Origin: Heterorhizobium halophytocola
GTDB lineage: Bacteria > Pseudomonadota > Alphaproteobacteria > Rhizobiales > Rhizobiaceae
Length of the DNA stretch: 64,000 bases
Assembly: GCF_017873095.1 (NCBI RefSeq)
Contig: NZ_JAGGJU010000001.1
Coordinates: 620,001 to 684,000, forward strand
Direction: 5' to 3'
Below are positions 42,202-51,298 of the stretch, piece by piece (the stretch's first letter is position 1; each line of letters begins with the position of its first letter). Position numbers and translations under genes: made by a program. The notes beneath the pieces were generated by a model, which was not told the DNA's origin, made no database searches, and was given only the letters and a program-made list of their open reading frames with translations.

Positions 42202-43185
42202 TTACTTGCCGATCTCGGCCACGACATCCGCGGCCTTCGGCTTGCTCTTCAGCGACAATGCCTCGGCGACGACGTCGATATTGTGCGACACACGCGTCAT
42301 GTCGAAACGGTAGCCATTGGCCTCGAACACCTTGTTGTTGAAGGCGAAGTCGTAGGCGAAGGGAACAATGTCCGTCTGGCTTGCCTTCTGCATGCCCTCG
42401 ACGCTCGCCACCATGGCGTCGATGGAGGCCTCCGGGTCCTTGCGGGCGAGGTCATAGGTGCACTCTGCGGCCTTGACGAAACGGGCTGCCAGTTCCGGCT
42501 TTTCTGCCAACAGTTTGGTGGAGGTAAAGACAGACGCGTTGTAGATGTCGAGATCCACGCCGTAGCCGATCGAGCGGACAGATTTGCCGACCTTCTTGGC
42601 AACCGACTGCAGCCCGACCGTCGAGGTGACATAGCTCGCCAGCGAATCCGTCCTGCCCTGCAGCAATAGCCCGTTCAGCGTCGCAGGCTCAGCGGTCAGA
42701 ACCTTGACCTTTGACATGTCCGCATCGGCCAGCTTCATGCCGAGCGGCAGCAATTGCATGGCGGCATTGCCGTTGGACGAGGCGACGCTGTGGCCTTCCA
42801 GATCCTTCAGCGTCTTGATCGGGCTGTCCTCGAGGACGGCGAGACCCGCCGGCGACTGCGACACCACCGGCATGATCGCCTTCACCGGGACCTGGTTGTT
42901 GGCGATTGAGGCGATGATTACCCCGAGATCCGTGATGCCGAATTCGGCAACACCGGTGCCGATCTTCGTCACCGCATCGGCTGCGCCGTAGCCGCGGGTG
43001 ATCGTCAGGTCGATCCCCTGATCGGTAAAGCAGCCCTTTTCAACGCCGAGATACCACGCAGCCGAAATGCCGCCCGGCGTCCAGTCGAGCTGGAAGGTGA
43101 CCTTGTCGGCGGCATTGGCATTTCCGGCGAAGCTTGCACCGGCCACGAGTGCGGCGAGGACAACGGATCGGACGCGACAGATCAT
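42202..43185 (-). CDS. NMT1/SsuA-type ABC transporter binding protein 1 (orphan)
   Basis: 327 residues with signal peptide MICRVRSVVLAALVAGASFAGNANAA; AAGGAG before ATG 43185 decides the start. VTFQLDWTPGGISAAWYLGVEKGCFTDQGIDLTITRGYGAADAVTKIGTGVAEFGITDLG is the NMT1/ThiY-like fold used for pyrimidines, taurine, sulfonates and aromatic compounds. No permease or ATPase gene adjoins it; the ATPase-permease pair at 61603-63206 lacks a binding protein and could be its partner. Promoter carries operator site a (43235-43253). Confidence 0.9.
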   Translation of the reverse strand: MICRVRSVVLAALVAGASFAGNANAADKVTFQLDWTPGGISAAWYLGVEKGCFTDQGIDLTITRGYGAADAVTKIGTGVAEFGITDLGVIIASIANNQVPVKAIMPVVSQSPAGLAVLEDSPIKTLKDLEGHSVASSNGNAAMQLLPLGMKLADADMSKVKVLTAEPATLNGLLLQGRTDSLASYVTSTVGLQSVAKKVGKSVRSIGYGVDLDIYNASVFTSTKLLAEKPELAARFVKAAECTYDLARKDPEASIDAMVASVEGMQKASQTDIVPFAYDFAFNNKVFEANGYRFDMTRVSHNIDVVAEALSLKSKPKAADVVAEIGK

Positions 43186-43234
43186 CAATGGGCTCTCCTT
43201 TGGATGGAACTGGGTCAAAAAAAGACTTCTCAAT

Positions 43235-43253
43235 GGCATACCAGTAGAATACC
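43235..43253. promoter_or_regulatory. Regulon motif site a
   Basis: GGCATACCAGTAGAATACC, between the divergent binding-protein gene (43185) and M20 hydrolase gene (43344). One of eight copies of GGNATACC-N6-ATACC in the 43-62 kb cluster. Confidence 0.65.
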
Positions 43254-43343
43254 GTCGGAATGCTGTCTAGTGCCGAGACGGCGTGCAGTTTCACGACCTG
43301 CCTGCAAGAGAGGCAGATCCATCAGCCAGCGAAGGACCGCATA

Positions 43344-44528
43344 ATGAAAAAGGAAGAGCTCTCGGCCCGCCTGAAAGCCCGGGAGGCGGAACTCATAGCG
43401 ATCCGCCACGACATCCACATGCACCCGGAGACATCCTACGAGGAGGTACGCACATCCGCGCTGGTGCAGGAAAAGCTCACCGAATGGGGCATTCCGTTCG
43501 AAGCCGGAATTGCCGAGACCGGCGTGGTGGCAACGATCACCGGCAACCGGCCAGGCAACCGGTCGATCGGGCTTCGCGCCGACATGGATGCGCTCAACAT
43601 GGTGGAGACCAACAGCTTTGCCCACCGCTCGACGATCCCGGGCAAGATGCATGGCTGCGGCCATGACGGCCACACCACGACATTGCTCGGCGCTGCACGG
43701 TATCTGAAGGAGAATCCGGATTTCGCAGGCACCGTGCATTGCATCTTCCAGCCGGCCGAGGAAGGCGGCGCCGGCGGCAAGAAGATGATTGACGAGGGTC
43801 TCTTCGAGCGCTTCCCTTGCGACGCGGTCTATTCGCTGCACAACAAGCCGGGCCTGGAAGTCGGCAAGTTCATTACCCGCAAGGGGCCGCAGCTTGCCTG
43901 CGCCGACAGTTGGACGGTGACCTTTCGCGGCACAGGCGGCCATGGGGGGGCGCCGGAAAAATCGACCGATACCACCATTCCACTCGCGCATTTCATTCTT
44001 GGCCTGCAGGCGATCATCGGCCGTAACGTGCCAGGCCTCGAATCCGCAGTGCTGTCGATCGGCATCATCAAGGCCGGCTCCAGCCACAATGTCATTCCAG
44101 CCGAAATCGAGGTAACCGGCACGTCACGCTGTCATAACCCTGAGATTCGCGACCTGCTGGAAAGACGCTTGCGCGATGTCGCCGAGCACAGTGCGGCGAT
44201 GTCGAATTGCTATGCCGATATCGACTATCAGCGGGGCTATCCGCCAGTGGTCAACGCCCCGCGCGAAACCGAGATGGCGATTGCAGCGATCACGGCCCTG
44301 GTCGGCGCCGAAAATGTCGACGGCGACAGTCCACCGATCAATGCCGCCGACGACATCGCCTATATGCTGGAGATGCGACCCGGCTGCAATGTGATGATCG
44401 GCAATGGCAAGGGCGACGCGTTTAAGAACAACCACATGCCCGATTACGACTTCAACGACGAGATCATCGTGCTGGGTGCTGCCTACTGGGTGAGCCTGGT
44501 GCATCAGGAACTGAATGCGGCCGCCTGA
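43344..44528 (+). CDS. M20 family amidohydrolase (hippurate hydrolase/N-acyl amino acid amidase type)
   Basis: 394 residues; ATG 43344 has GAAGGA eight bases upstream. Metal ligands visible: HMHPETSYEE, MHGCGHDGHTTTLLGAARYL (His, Asp), FQPAEEGGAGGKKMIDEGLF (the Glu pair) and NNHMPDYDFNDE (His). The family removes acyl or carbamoyl groups from amino acids or cleaves amide conjugates in the cytoplasm. In this cluster it would hydrolyse a late ring-opened amide intermediate. Confidence 0.92.
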   Translation: MKKEELSARLKAREAELIAIRHDIHMHPETSYEEVRTSALVQEKLTEWGIPFEAGIAETGVVATITGNRPGNRSIGLRADMDALNMVETNSFAHRSTIPGKMHGCGHDGHTTTLLGAARYLKENPDFAGTVHCIFQPAEEGGAGGKKMIDEGLFERFPCDAVYSLHNKPGLEVGKFITRKGPQLACADSWTVTFRGTGGHGGAPEKSTDTTIPLAHFILGLQAIIGRNVPGLESAVLSIGIIKAGSSHNVIPAEIEVTGTSRCHNPEIRDLLERRLRDVAEHSAAMSNCYADIDYQRGYPPVVNAPRETEMAIAAITALVGAENVDGDSPPINAADDIAYMLEMRPGCNVMIGNGKGDAFKNNHMPDYDFNDEIIVLGAAYWVSLVHQELNAAA

Positions 44529-44550
44529 TGGCAGGGCCGCCAGAAAGACG

Positions 44551-44581
44551 GACGGCGCCGGTGGATTCCACCGGCGCCGTC
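44551..44581 (+). terminator. Terminator after the M20 hydrolase gene
   Basis: Perfect 15-base-arm inverted repeat beginning GACGGCGCCGGTGGA with a one-base centre, followed by TTGATTTGAATTT. Lies 22 bases after the stop. Confidence 0.75.
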
Positions 44582-44602
44582 TTGATTTGAATTTGGCCCA
44601 AC

Positions 44603-44752
44603 TCAAATGAGAAGGGTGATGGGGGCAGCGGCCCGGTGCAGAATGCGGACAACGCCTTCGACCATTGGACTGTTGGGAACCAGCAGCGCCGAGAGGAAGA
44701 GCGGGAAGCCCGTCAGCATCGAAGCGACCGCGGCGAAACGCCTGGTGCTCAT
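44603..44752 (-). CDS. Small hypothetical protein, 49 residues
   Basis: Short frame starting ATG at 44752 with GGAG seven bases upstream and ending TGA at 44603. It has a hydrophobic stretch VASMLTGFPLFLSALLVPNSP and a basic start (MSTRRFA). It fills the otherwise empty 383 bases between the M20 hydrolase and the ABC permease. It could be a small membrane protein or a chance frame; I do not recognise it. Confidence 0.3.
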   Translation of the reverse strand: MSTRRFAAVASMLTGFPLFLSALLVPNSPMVEGVVRILHRAAAPITLLI

Positions 44753-44806
44753 CTAACGACTCCGAAAAAATGAAAAAGGCCGGCGCGATCGGGTGACCGT
44801 GACAGC

Positions 44807-44890
44807 GATAATCGTTATATAAGATTATCAGTTTTGAATTCCAAGCCCTCGCCGGAGGATTTTTTCCCGTCCGGCGGAATGGCCATTCCG
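44807..44890. promoter_or_regulatory. AT-rich inverted repeat and palindrome beside the ABC permease end
   Basis: GATAATC-N9-GATTATC (44807-44829), in a clearly AT-rich patch, and a perfect 16-base palindrome CGGAATGGCCATTCCG (44875-44890). The first could be an operator for the small frame at 44603-44752; the second, together with the GCCGGA/TCCGGC repeat beside it, may end the permease transcript. Confidence 0.35.
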
Positions 44891-44911
44891 ACCGTTTGTA
44901 ACGCCTGGTCG

Positions 44912-45676
44912 TTACCGGCTTTCGGCAACGGTCCAGTCGAAGAAAAGGCGCTGCACCAGGCCGACCGCCTGGTAGAGCAGCACGCTGATCAGCGCAAGCA
45001 TGGTGACGCAGGCCATGGCCATCCCGATCTCGAATTGCGACGTCGAGGAGACCACGAGAAAACCGAGCCCCTTGTTGGCATTGACGAACTCGGCGACCAC
45101 GGCACCCACGACGGCGACGGTCACGCCGATCCGCAATCCGCCAAAGACGAAGGTCATGGCATGCGGCAGCCGGATCGTCAGCACCTCGACAAGGGTACCG
45201 GCCCCGGTGACCGCGGCCAGATCGCGCATTTCCTCGGGTGTATCCAGAATGCCGGTCGCGGTCGCCACCATGATCGGAAAGAAGGCGATCAGCGTGACGA
45301 TGATCAGCCGCGCCGTCATGTCGGTGCCGAAAATGACGACGATCACCGGTGCGATGGCGACGATCGGGATCGCATTGAGGAAAACGATGATCGGATAGAA
45401 CGCTTCCGAGACGGTGCGATTGACCGACACCAGGATGCCGAGCGGGATGCCGACAAGGCAGGAGAGCAGAAAGCCGAGCAGAATTGTCTTCAGGGTTTCC
45501 GCCGCGTTGCTGAACAGCGTGTATCCGAGCTGCCGCCCGCCCTCGACGATGTCGATCGGCGACGGAAGCAGATAGGTCGGCACCGCAAACAGGCTGCTGA
45601 CGGCCTGCCACAAGCCAATGAACACGGCAAAGGCCAGGAGCGGCATGAGATAGCGGCGATGTCGGGCGGTGACCAT
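44912..45676 (-). CDS. SsuC/TauC-type ABC transporter permease 1
   Basis: 254 residues, six membrane helices, starting MVTARHRRYLMPLLAFAVFIGLWQAVSSLFAVPTYLLPSP as SsuC/ThiX-like permeases do. EAA region EEMRDLAAVTGAGTLVEVLTIRLPHAMTFVF. AAGGAG precedes ATG 45676, two bases after the ATPase stop; upstream extension of the frame is through the ATPase gene and not real. Partner ATPase and the divergent binding protein at 46812 complete the importer. Confidence 0.92.
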   Translation of the reverse strand: MVTARHRRYLMPLLAFAVFIGLWQAVSSLFAVPTYLLPSPIDIVEGGRQLGYTLFSNAAETLKTILLGFLLSCLVGIPLGILVSVNRTVSEAFYPIIVFLNAIPIVAIAPVIVVIFGTDMTARLIIVTLIAFFPIMVATATGILDTPEEMRDLAAVTGAGTLVEVLTIRLPHAMTFVFGGLRIGVTVAVVGAVVAEFVNANKGLGFLVVSSTSQFEIGMAMACVTMLALISVLLYQAVGLVQRLFFDWTVAESR

Positions 45677-45678
45677 GA

Positions 45679-46503
45679 TCAGTTCTCCTTGCGGGGCTCG
45701 AAGATTTCGTCGCGTATCTGCTGTGCATGGCTGACGAATTTCGGATCGGACGGCGTGTGGTGGCTGCGCGGCTTGGCAATGTCGATGACATGCAGTTCCT
45801 GCAGGCGGCCCGGTCGCGCGGACATTACCGCCACCCTGTCCGACAACAGCACGGCCTCGCTGATCGAATGCGTGACCAGGAGTATGGTCTTGCCCGTTTC
45901 GGCATGAATGCGCAGCAGGTCGAGTTGCAGGTCTTCCCGGGTCAGCGCATCGAGCGCACCGAAGGGCTCGTCCATCAGCAGGATCTTCGGATCGAGGATC
46001 AGGCTGCGACAGATGGCAACCCGCTGCTGCATGCCGCCGGAGAGTTCGCGCGGCCTCTTCGAGGCCGCATCGGCAAGCCCGACCAGGTCGAGCAGGTCCA
46101 TGGCCCGCGCCTTCTGCTCGGCACCCAGACGACGGGACAGCACCCGCGCCGGATAAAGGACGTTCGACAGTACATCGAGCCAAGGCAACAGGGTTGGACG
46201 CTGGAAGACGATCGCGACCTCCGAAAAACCCTTGCGCTTGGCACCACCATGGATCGTCAGCATGCCCTCGCTTGGTTGCTGCAGGCCGGCGATCAGCCGC
46301 AGGGTCGTCGACTTGCCACACCCCGATGGCCCGACAAGCGACATGATCTCGCCGGACCGGATCTGCAGATTAAGCGACTGCAATGCCGTCACCCGTGCAC
46401 CATCCTGGCTGGCAAAGTGCACGGAAACCTTTTCAAGCTCGATCAAAGGCGCGGGCCCAGGCGCCTCGACGAGGCTCGGGTAACGTTTTTCCTGCGGGGC
46501 CAT
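45679..46503 (-). CDS. SsuB/TauB-type ABC transporter ATPase 1
   Basis: 274 residues from ATG 46503 (GGGAG upstream). Walker [18 protein letters not shown]-loop [20 protein letters not shown], signature [38 protein letters not shown]-loop [13 protein letters not shown]. The typical taurine/sulfonate/pyrimidine-type ATPase. First gene of the minus-strand pair with the permease; site h lies in its promoter region. Confidence 0.92.
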   Translation of the reverse strand: MAPQEKRYPSLVEAPGPAPLIELEKVSVHFASQDGARVTALQSLNLQIRSGEIMSLVGPSGCGKSTTLRLIAGLQQPSEGMLTIHGGAKRKGFSEVAIVFQRPTLLPWLDVLSNVLYPARVLSRRLGAEQKARAMDLLDLVGLADAASKRPRELSGGMQQRVAICRSLILDPKILLMDEPFGALDALTREDLQLDLLRIHAETGKTILLVTHSISEAVLLSDRVAVMSARPGRLQELHVIDIAKPRSHHTPSDPKFVSHAQQIRDEIFEPRKEN

Positions 46504-46573
46504 GCCTGTACTCCCTTGGCTGTAGACGGCATCCATGGCTACGCCGGCCACGCCGCGGCCCGCCTTAAAATAT

Positions 46574-46592
46574 GGAATACCAACTGTCGACC
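46574..46592. promoter_or_regulatory. Regulon motif site h
   Basis: GGAATACCAACTGTCGACC, 70 bases upstream of the ATPase start in the 308-base divergent region 46504-46811, which otherwise holds site b and no gene. Weakest match of the eight (second half-site degenerate). Confidence 0.45.
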
Positions 46593-46776
46593 AATCGCAT
46601 GCACAAAGCGTGCCGAATGCTGAATTCCGCGCGACGCGGCCATTTCTCAGCCATTCGCCACGGCGTCTGCCCATCGCAACGCCAGGCGCCACCTCACCTG
46701 CCTCAAAATTGAGCAACGTCAAATCGAATGCAGAATCTGCATGCTTGCGGCTTGCAAAACGTCAAAAAACTGAAAA

Positions 46777-46795
46777 GATATACCAGTGGTATACA
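46777..46795. promoter_or_regulatory. Regulon motif site b
   Basis: GATATACCAGTGGTATACA, 17 bases before the binding-protein ATG at 46812. Contains the 13-base near-perfect palindrome ATACCA-G-TGGTAT; 15 of 19 bases equal site a. Confidence 0.65.
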
Positions 46796-46811
46796 AAGTG
46801 GGAACCAAACA

Positions 46812-47816
46812 ATGATCCGGAAAGTCACCAAAGTTTTTGCCGCCAGCTGTCGCCTCTTGCTCACCGCCGGCGCCCTGGCCGGATTGAGCGCACAGGCCAG
46901 CTTTGCGGCCGATGCGCTGAAGCTGAAGCTGGACTGGTTGCCGAGCGGCTACCATGCGCCGATCTTCTATGGCGTTGAAAAAGGCTATTACAAGGAGGCC
47001 GGCATCGATCTGACGATCGAGGACGGACAGGGCACGAACCCGGCCCTCCAGGCGGCTGCCGCCGGCAATGCCGACATTGTCATGGCCAACTACTCGACGA
47101 TGATCCAGTCGGTTGCCGCCGGCATGGACCTGGTCGGCGTCGCCGGCCTGATCCAGAAGCTGCCGGACTCGCTGATCTCCCTGAAGGACAACCCTTTGAA
47201 GTCGCCCAAAGACCTTGAGGGCAAGACCATCGCCATTACGCCCGACAGTGCCTCGGCCAAGCTTTTCGACGCCTACATGGCGGCCGCCGGCGTCGATGCA
47301 TCCAAGGTCACGAAGATCAACATGAAGGCCGGCCAGGACATCCAGGCGCTGCTCAGCGGCAACGCGGACGCGATGACCGGCTGGATCTTCACCCAGGTGC
47401 CGACCGTTGCGTCCAAGGCCGAGATTGCCAAGCCGTTGATGATCTCCGACGAGGGTATCAACATTCTCGGCACCGGGTTCGTCACCACCAAGAGCTATGA
47501 AAAATCGCATCAGGATCTGATCAAGCGGTTCGTCGCCGCGACGGCAAAATCCTATGCCGACGGCTTCAAGAACCCGGAAGAGGCCGTCGACGCCATGCTG
47601 AAGGCCCGCCCCCTGGTGGAAAAAGGCATCAGTGTGGAATCTCTGAAGCTGCTGGAACCGCTGATGCATTCCGCCCGCAGCGAGGGCAAGCCCTTCGGCT
47701 GGACGGACCAGGCCGACTGGGAGCAGTCGGAAGACCTGCTGCAGAAATATTTCGACATGCAGGGCAAGGTCGATGTCTCCACCGTCTACACCAACGACTA
47801 CATCGCCATGAATTAA
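46812..47816 (+). CDS. NMT1/SsuA-type ABC transporter binding protein 2
   Basis: 334 residues with signal peptide (MIRKVTKVFAASCRLLLTAGALAGLSAQASFAA); ATG 46812 with GGGA upstream. LKLDWLPSGYHAPIFYGVEKGYYKEAGIDLTIEDGQGTNPALQAAAAGNADIVMANYSTM is the NMT1/ThiY-like fold. Serves the divergent SsuBC-type genes. Ligand unknown; pyrimidine-like or cyclic amide compounds are plausible. Confidence 0.92.
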   Translation: MIRKVTKVFAASCRLLLTAGALAGLSAQASFAADALKLKLDWLPSGYHAPIFYGVEKGYYKEAGIDLTIEDGQGTNPALQAAAAGNADIVMANYSTMIQSVAAGMDLVGVAGLIQKLPDSLISLKDNPLKSPKDLEGKTIAITPDSASAKLFDAYMAAAGVDASKVTKINMKAGQDIQALLSGNADAMTGWIFTQVPTVASKAEIAKPLMISDEGINILGTGFVTTKSYEKSHQDLIKRFVAATAKSYADGFKNPEEAVDAMLKARPLVEKGISVESLKLLEPLMHSARSEGKPFGWTDQADWEQSEDLLQKYFDMQGKVDVSTVYTNDYIAMN

Positions 47817-47836
47817 GTGCGCCTCTGCGCACCTTT

Positions 47837-47870
47837 GGCCCCGGTCAGACAGACCGGGGCCCTCTTTTTT
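47837..47870 (+). terminator. Rho-independent terminator between binding protein and nitrilase genes
   Basis: GGCCCCGGTC-AGACA-GACCGGGGCC followed by CTCTTTTTT, 20 bases after the binding-protein stop. The nitrilase gene starts 28 bases later, so this either fully ends the transcript or gives partial read-through. Confidence 0.85.
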
Positions 47871-47897
47871 CAACAGTCCCAGACGAAAGCTTACCCG

Positions 47898-48929
47898 ATG
47901 ACAGTTACACCCTGGCGCGCAACCTGTATCCAGATGCCGAGCAAGCAGGCGACCAAGGCGGCAACGCCTGAAGAGGCCCGCCGGATCATTCAGGACAATA
48001 TCGACAAGGCGATCGCGATGATCGAGGAAGCACTCGCCTCGCCGCAGCCCCCGAAGCTTGTCGTCCTGCCCGAATTCGGCCTGCAGGGGCCGCCGCACGG
48101 GCTCACCGTTGCCGACTGGATGGAAAAGGCGGTCACCACCATTCCCGGCTGGATCACCGAGCCGTTGCAGGCGCTTGCCGCCAGGCACAAGATCTTCATC
48201 GCCGGCAACCAGTTCGAGGGCCCGGCGGAATTTCCCGGACGCTTCTTCAACTCCTGCTTCCTCATTGACCCGAAGGGCGAGGTGGTCCTGCGTTTCCGCC
48301 GCGTCAACACCGCCGCCTGGCCCTCACCGCACGACTTCATGGACGACTATGTGGAGACCGTCGGCAAGGACGGCGTGTTCCCGGTGGTCGAGACCGAACT
48401 TGGCAAGATCGGCATGATTGCCTGCGGCGAGATCGCCGTGCCGGAAGTGGCGCGCATGCTGATGATGCAGGGGGCGGAAATCATCGTCCACCCGACCAAT
48501 GAGGACGACAACCCGGCGCAGGAGGCGGCCAAGATCGCCCGCGCGTCGGAAAACATGTGCTACCTGATCAGTGCCAATGTTTCCGACGCCATCGGCTTTT
48601 CCGCCGACGGTTCGGTCAAGGGCGGGCGCTCGCGCATCGTCGACTATCGCGGCAAGACGATCAGCTACCACGAGCCCTGGGACGAATCGATCGCGGTCTC
48701 GGCCGAGATCGACGTCGAGGCGTTGCGCGAGGCCCGTCGCGATCGCGGCATGCCGAACACGCTGCTGCGCGGCCGCTGGGAGATGTACCGCGACCTCTAC
48801 AATGACTTCACCGTCTATCCCGCCAATGCCTTTCTCGGCACCCCGATGAAGGACATGGCCGAGACCGCACCGGTGATCGACACCGCCCTCGACAACCTGG
48901 CCGGCCTCGGCATCATGCGCCGCGCCTGA
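47898..48929 (+). CDS. Nitrilase-superfamily carbon-nitrogen hydrolase 1
   Basis: 343 residues. The fold is clear: Glu59 in VVLPEFGLQGPP, nucleophile Cys176 in IACGEIAVPEVARMLMMQGAEIIVHPT, and NSCFLIDPKGEVV. Where aliphatic amidases have the catalytic lysine (YRK), this protein has Arg135 in RFRRVN. It is a close paralogue of the protein at 55803-56843, with identical numbering of these residues. Nitrilase-type enzymes cleave amides, nitriles or carbamoyl groups. The frame is open upstream, but only ATG 47898 matches the paralogue (MTVTPWRATCIQM against MTIKPWRATCIQM). Confidence 0.9.
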   Translation: MTVTPWRATCIQMPSKQATKAATPEEARRIIQDNIDKAIAMIEEALASPQPPKLVVLPEFGLQGPPHGLTVADWMEKAVTTIPGWITEPLQALAARHKIFIAGNQFEGPAEFPGRFFNSCFLIDPKGEVVLRFRRVNTAAWPSPHDFMDDYVETVGKDGVFPVVETELGKIGMIACGEIAVPEVARMLMMQGAEIIVHPTNEDDNPAQEAAKIARASENMCYLISANVSDAIGFSADGSVKGGRSRIVDYRGKTISYHEPWDESIAVSAEIDVEALREARRDRGMPNTLLRGRWEMYRDLYNDFTVYPANAFLGTPMKDMAETAPVIDTALDNLAGLGIMRRA

Positions 48930-48955
48930 TCCAGCCGCGACGGAGACAGGGAACA

Positions 48956-48980
48956 GGCCGGCAGCGATGCCGGCCTTTTT
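48956..48980 (+). terminator. Terminator after nitrilase 1
   Basis: GGCCGGC-AGCGAT-GCCGGCC followed by TTTTT, 26 bases after the stop. Confidence 0.85.
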
Positions 48981-49172
48981 CATGAGTCGAAAAGGCCGGA
49001 TATGATGCCTGCCGGCGCTCGATCGGTGGCAATTCGGCGCCGTCGAAGGCGGCGTGGGGCCATGTCGCGGACGATAAAGTCCGGCCGCCCCGCCCGTGCT
49101 ACCAATCGGCTTTGCCGAGCATGCCGCCATTTCCAATGCCGCCCATCAAGCCCCGCAGAGGCCAGCCGCCCC

Positions 49173-51224
49173 ATGACAGCAATCAGCAGCAATGATCCCC
49201 TTCTCCAGCCCTTTAAGCTGAAGCACCTGACGCTCAAGAACCGGTTGATGTCGACCGCCCACGAGCCTGCCTATTCCGAAGGCGGCATGCCGACCGATCG
49301 CTACAGGCTCTATCACCGCGAAAAGGCCAAGGGCGGCATCGCGCTCACCATGACGGCGGGATCGGCGGTCGTCTCTTCAGATTCGCCACCGGCCTTCGGC
49401 AACCTGCATGCCTATCGCGACGAGATCGTGCCATGGCTGAAGGCGCTTGCCGACGACTGTCACGAGTTCGGCGCCGCCGTGATGATCCAGTTGACCCATC
49501 TGGGGCGCCGCACCGGATGGAGCAAGGGCGACTGGCTGCCGGTGCTCGCCCCCTCCCCGATCCGCGAGCCGGCCCACCGCGCCTTCCCGAAGGAGGCCGA
49601 GGATTGGGATCTCGACCGTATCGTCAAGGATTATGCAGACGCCGCCGCCCGCATGCAGGCAGCCGGCCTCGACGGCATCGAGATCGAAGCCTATGGTCAC
49701 CTGCTCGACAGCTTCTGGTCGCCCGCGACCAATCATCGCGATGACGAATACGGCGGCTCGCTGGACAACCGCATGCGCTTTTCCAATCGTGTCATCGATG
49801 CCGTGCGAGAGGCGGTCGGGCCGGATTTCATCGTCGGCCTGCGGCTGGTGGCCGATGAAGACTGGAGCAAGGGGCTTTCCAAAAAGGAGGGCATCGACAT
49901 CGCCGGCCGCTATGCGCGTTCGGGCAAGGTCGACTTCCTCAACGTCATTCGCGGCCATATCGACCATGACGCGGCGCTGAACGACGTCATTCCGATCCAG
50001 GGCATGCGCTCTGCCCCGCATCTCGACTTTGCCGGCGACGTGCGCCAGGCGGCGGGCATTCCGGTCTTCCACGCAGCCCGGATCGGCGACGTTGCAACCG
50101 CCCGCCATGCGATCGCCGAAGGCAAGCTCGACATGGTCGGCATGACCCGACCGCATATCGCAGACCCGCATATCGCCAACAAGGTGATGCGCGGCGCAGA
50201 AGCGTCGATCCGGCCCTGCGTCGGCGCCACCTACTGTCTCGACCGCATCTACGAAGGCGGCGAAGCGCTCTGCATCCACAACGCGGCCACCGGGCGCGAG
50301 GGCGAACTGCCGCACGATATCGAAAGGGCGGAAAAGTCGCGCAGAGCGGTCGTCGTCGGCGCCGGCCCGGCGGGACTGGAAGCTGCCCGGGTGCTTGCCG
50401 AGCGCGGACATCAGGTCATTGTTCTTGAAGCAACCGGCGATGCTGGCGGCCAGATCAACCTTTTGGTCCGCAATCCCCGCCGCCGCGAGATGGTCGGCAT
50501 CACCGACTGGCGCCTGTCGGAGCTGGAGCGTCTCGGGGTCGAGATCCGCTACAACACCTATGCCGAGGCTGCGGACGTTCTGGCGCTGGCGCCGGACCTT
50601 GTGGTCGTCGCCACCGGAGGTTTCGCGCAGTCCCCGAGCCTGGAGGCTGGCGAAGAACTGGTGACCTCTTCCTGGGACATTCTCTCCGGCACGGTGAAAC
50701 CGTCGGGGCCCGTGCTGCTGTTCGACGACAATGGCGGCCATCCCGGCATGTCGGCGGCGGAGGTCATCGCGACGAGCGGTGCAGAGCTCGAACTGGTCTC
50801 GCCCGAGCGTTTCTTCGCGCCCGAAATGGGCGGAATGAACCACGTGCCCTACGCCAAGGTTTTCGCAGAGAAGAATGTCCGGGTGACGATCAACACCCGG
50901 CTCGTCTCTGTCCGCCGGGAAGGAAACGGTCTCGTTGCCGTGCTCGGCAGCGACTATTCCGCCTCGACGCTCACCGAACGGCGGGTCGCACAGGTCGTGG
51001 TGGAGCACGGCACGGTTGCCAATACGGATGTCTATCTGGAGATGAAGGCCGGATCGCGCAATCTGGGGGCCGTCGACTACAAGGCCCTGATCGGTCGTCG
51101 TATGCCCCTTCCACTGAAGAACGAAGCGGGCGGTTACGACCTTATCCGCATCGGCGACGCGATCTCCGGCCGCAACATTCACGCCGCGATCTACGACGCC
51201 CTGCGCTACTGCACGCTGCTGTAA
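49173..51224 (+). CDS. Two-domain FMN/FAD oxidoreductase (2,4-dienoyl-CoA reductase/TMADH family, N-methylproline demethylase-like)
   Basis: 683 residues. N-terminal old-yellow-enzyme barrel (LKHLTLKNRLMSTAHEPAYSEGG, EIEAYGHLLDSFWSPATNHRDDEYGGSLDNR), an iron-sulfur segment with Cys349, Cys355 and Cys367, then a pyridine nucleotide domain with VVVGAGPAGLEAARVL at 393-408. In trimethylamine dehydrogenase the segment has four cysteines (C-x2-C-x2-C-x12-C); here the second position is Ala352. The family oxidatively demethylates N-methylated amines or reduces enoyl compounds. The frame is open upstream but arginine-rich; ATG 49173 begins the real homology. No copy of the cluster motif precedes this gene. 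Confidence 0.88.
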   Translation: MTAISSNDPLLQPFKLKHLTLKNRLMSTAHEPAYSEGGMPTDRYRLYHREKAKGGIALTMTAGSAVVSSDSPPAFGNLHAYRDEIVPWLKALADDCHEFGAAVMIQLTHLGRRTGWSKGDWLPVLAPSPIREPAHRAFPKEAEDWDLDRIVKDYADAAARMQAAGLDGIEIEAYGHLLDSFWSPATNHRDDEYGGSLDNRMRFSNRVIDAVREAVGPDFIVGLRLVADEDWSKGLSKKEGIDIAGRYARSGKVDFLNVIRGHIDHDAALNDVIPIQGMRSAPHLDFAGDVRQAAGIPVFHAARIGDVATARHAIAEGKLDMVGMTRPHIADPHIANKVMRGAEASIRPCVGATYCLDRIYEGGEALCIHNAATGREGELPHDIERAEKSRRAVVVGAGPAGLEAARVLAERGHQVIVLEATGDAGGQINLLVRNPRRREMVGITDWRLSELERLGVEIRYNTYAEAADVLALAPDLVVVATGGFAQSPSLEAGEELVTSSWDILSGTVKPSGPVLLFDDNGGHPGMSAAEVIATSGAELELVSPERFFAPEMGGMNHVPYAKVFAEKNVRVTINTRLVSVRREGNGLVAVLGSDYSASTLTERRVAQVVVEHGTVANTDVYLEMKAGSRNLGAVDYKALIGRRMPLPLKNEAGGYDLIRIGDAISGRNIHAAIYDALRYCTLL

Positions 51225-51234
51225 CGGTGGACAA

Positions 51235-51267
51235 AGAAAAAGGGAGCCGGCCGCCGCGCCCGCTCCC
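51235..51267 (-). terminator. Terminator of the minCDE operon
   Basis: Minus strand GGGAGC-N14-GCTCCC followed by TTTTTCTTT, 32 bases after the minE stop. It may also serve the convergent flavoenzyme gene. Confidence 0.75.
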
Positions 51268-51298
51268 CTTCACCTCGAATACTTAAGAGGATGGCGGT

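Noticed and set aside
44912..46321. 469-codon frame joining the permease with upstream sequence
   Set aside because: The upstream half is the ATPase gene read in the wrong frame; the permease starts at 45676 with its own AAGGAG.
49002..49172. 57-codon N-terminal extension of the flavoenzyme
   Set aside because: Arg-rich, no homology to the family start, and a good family N-terminus begins at 49173.
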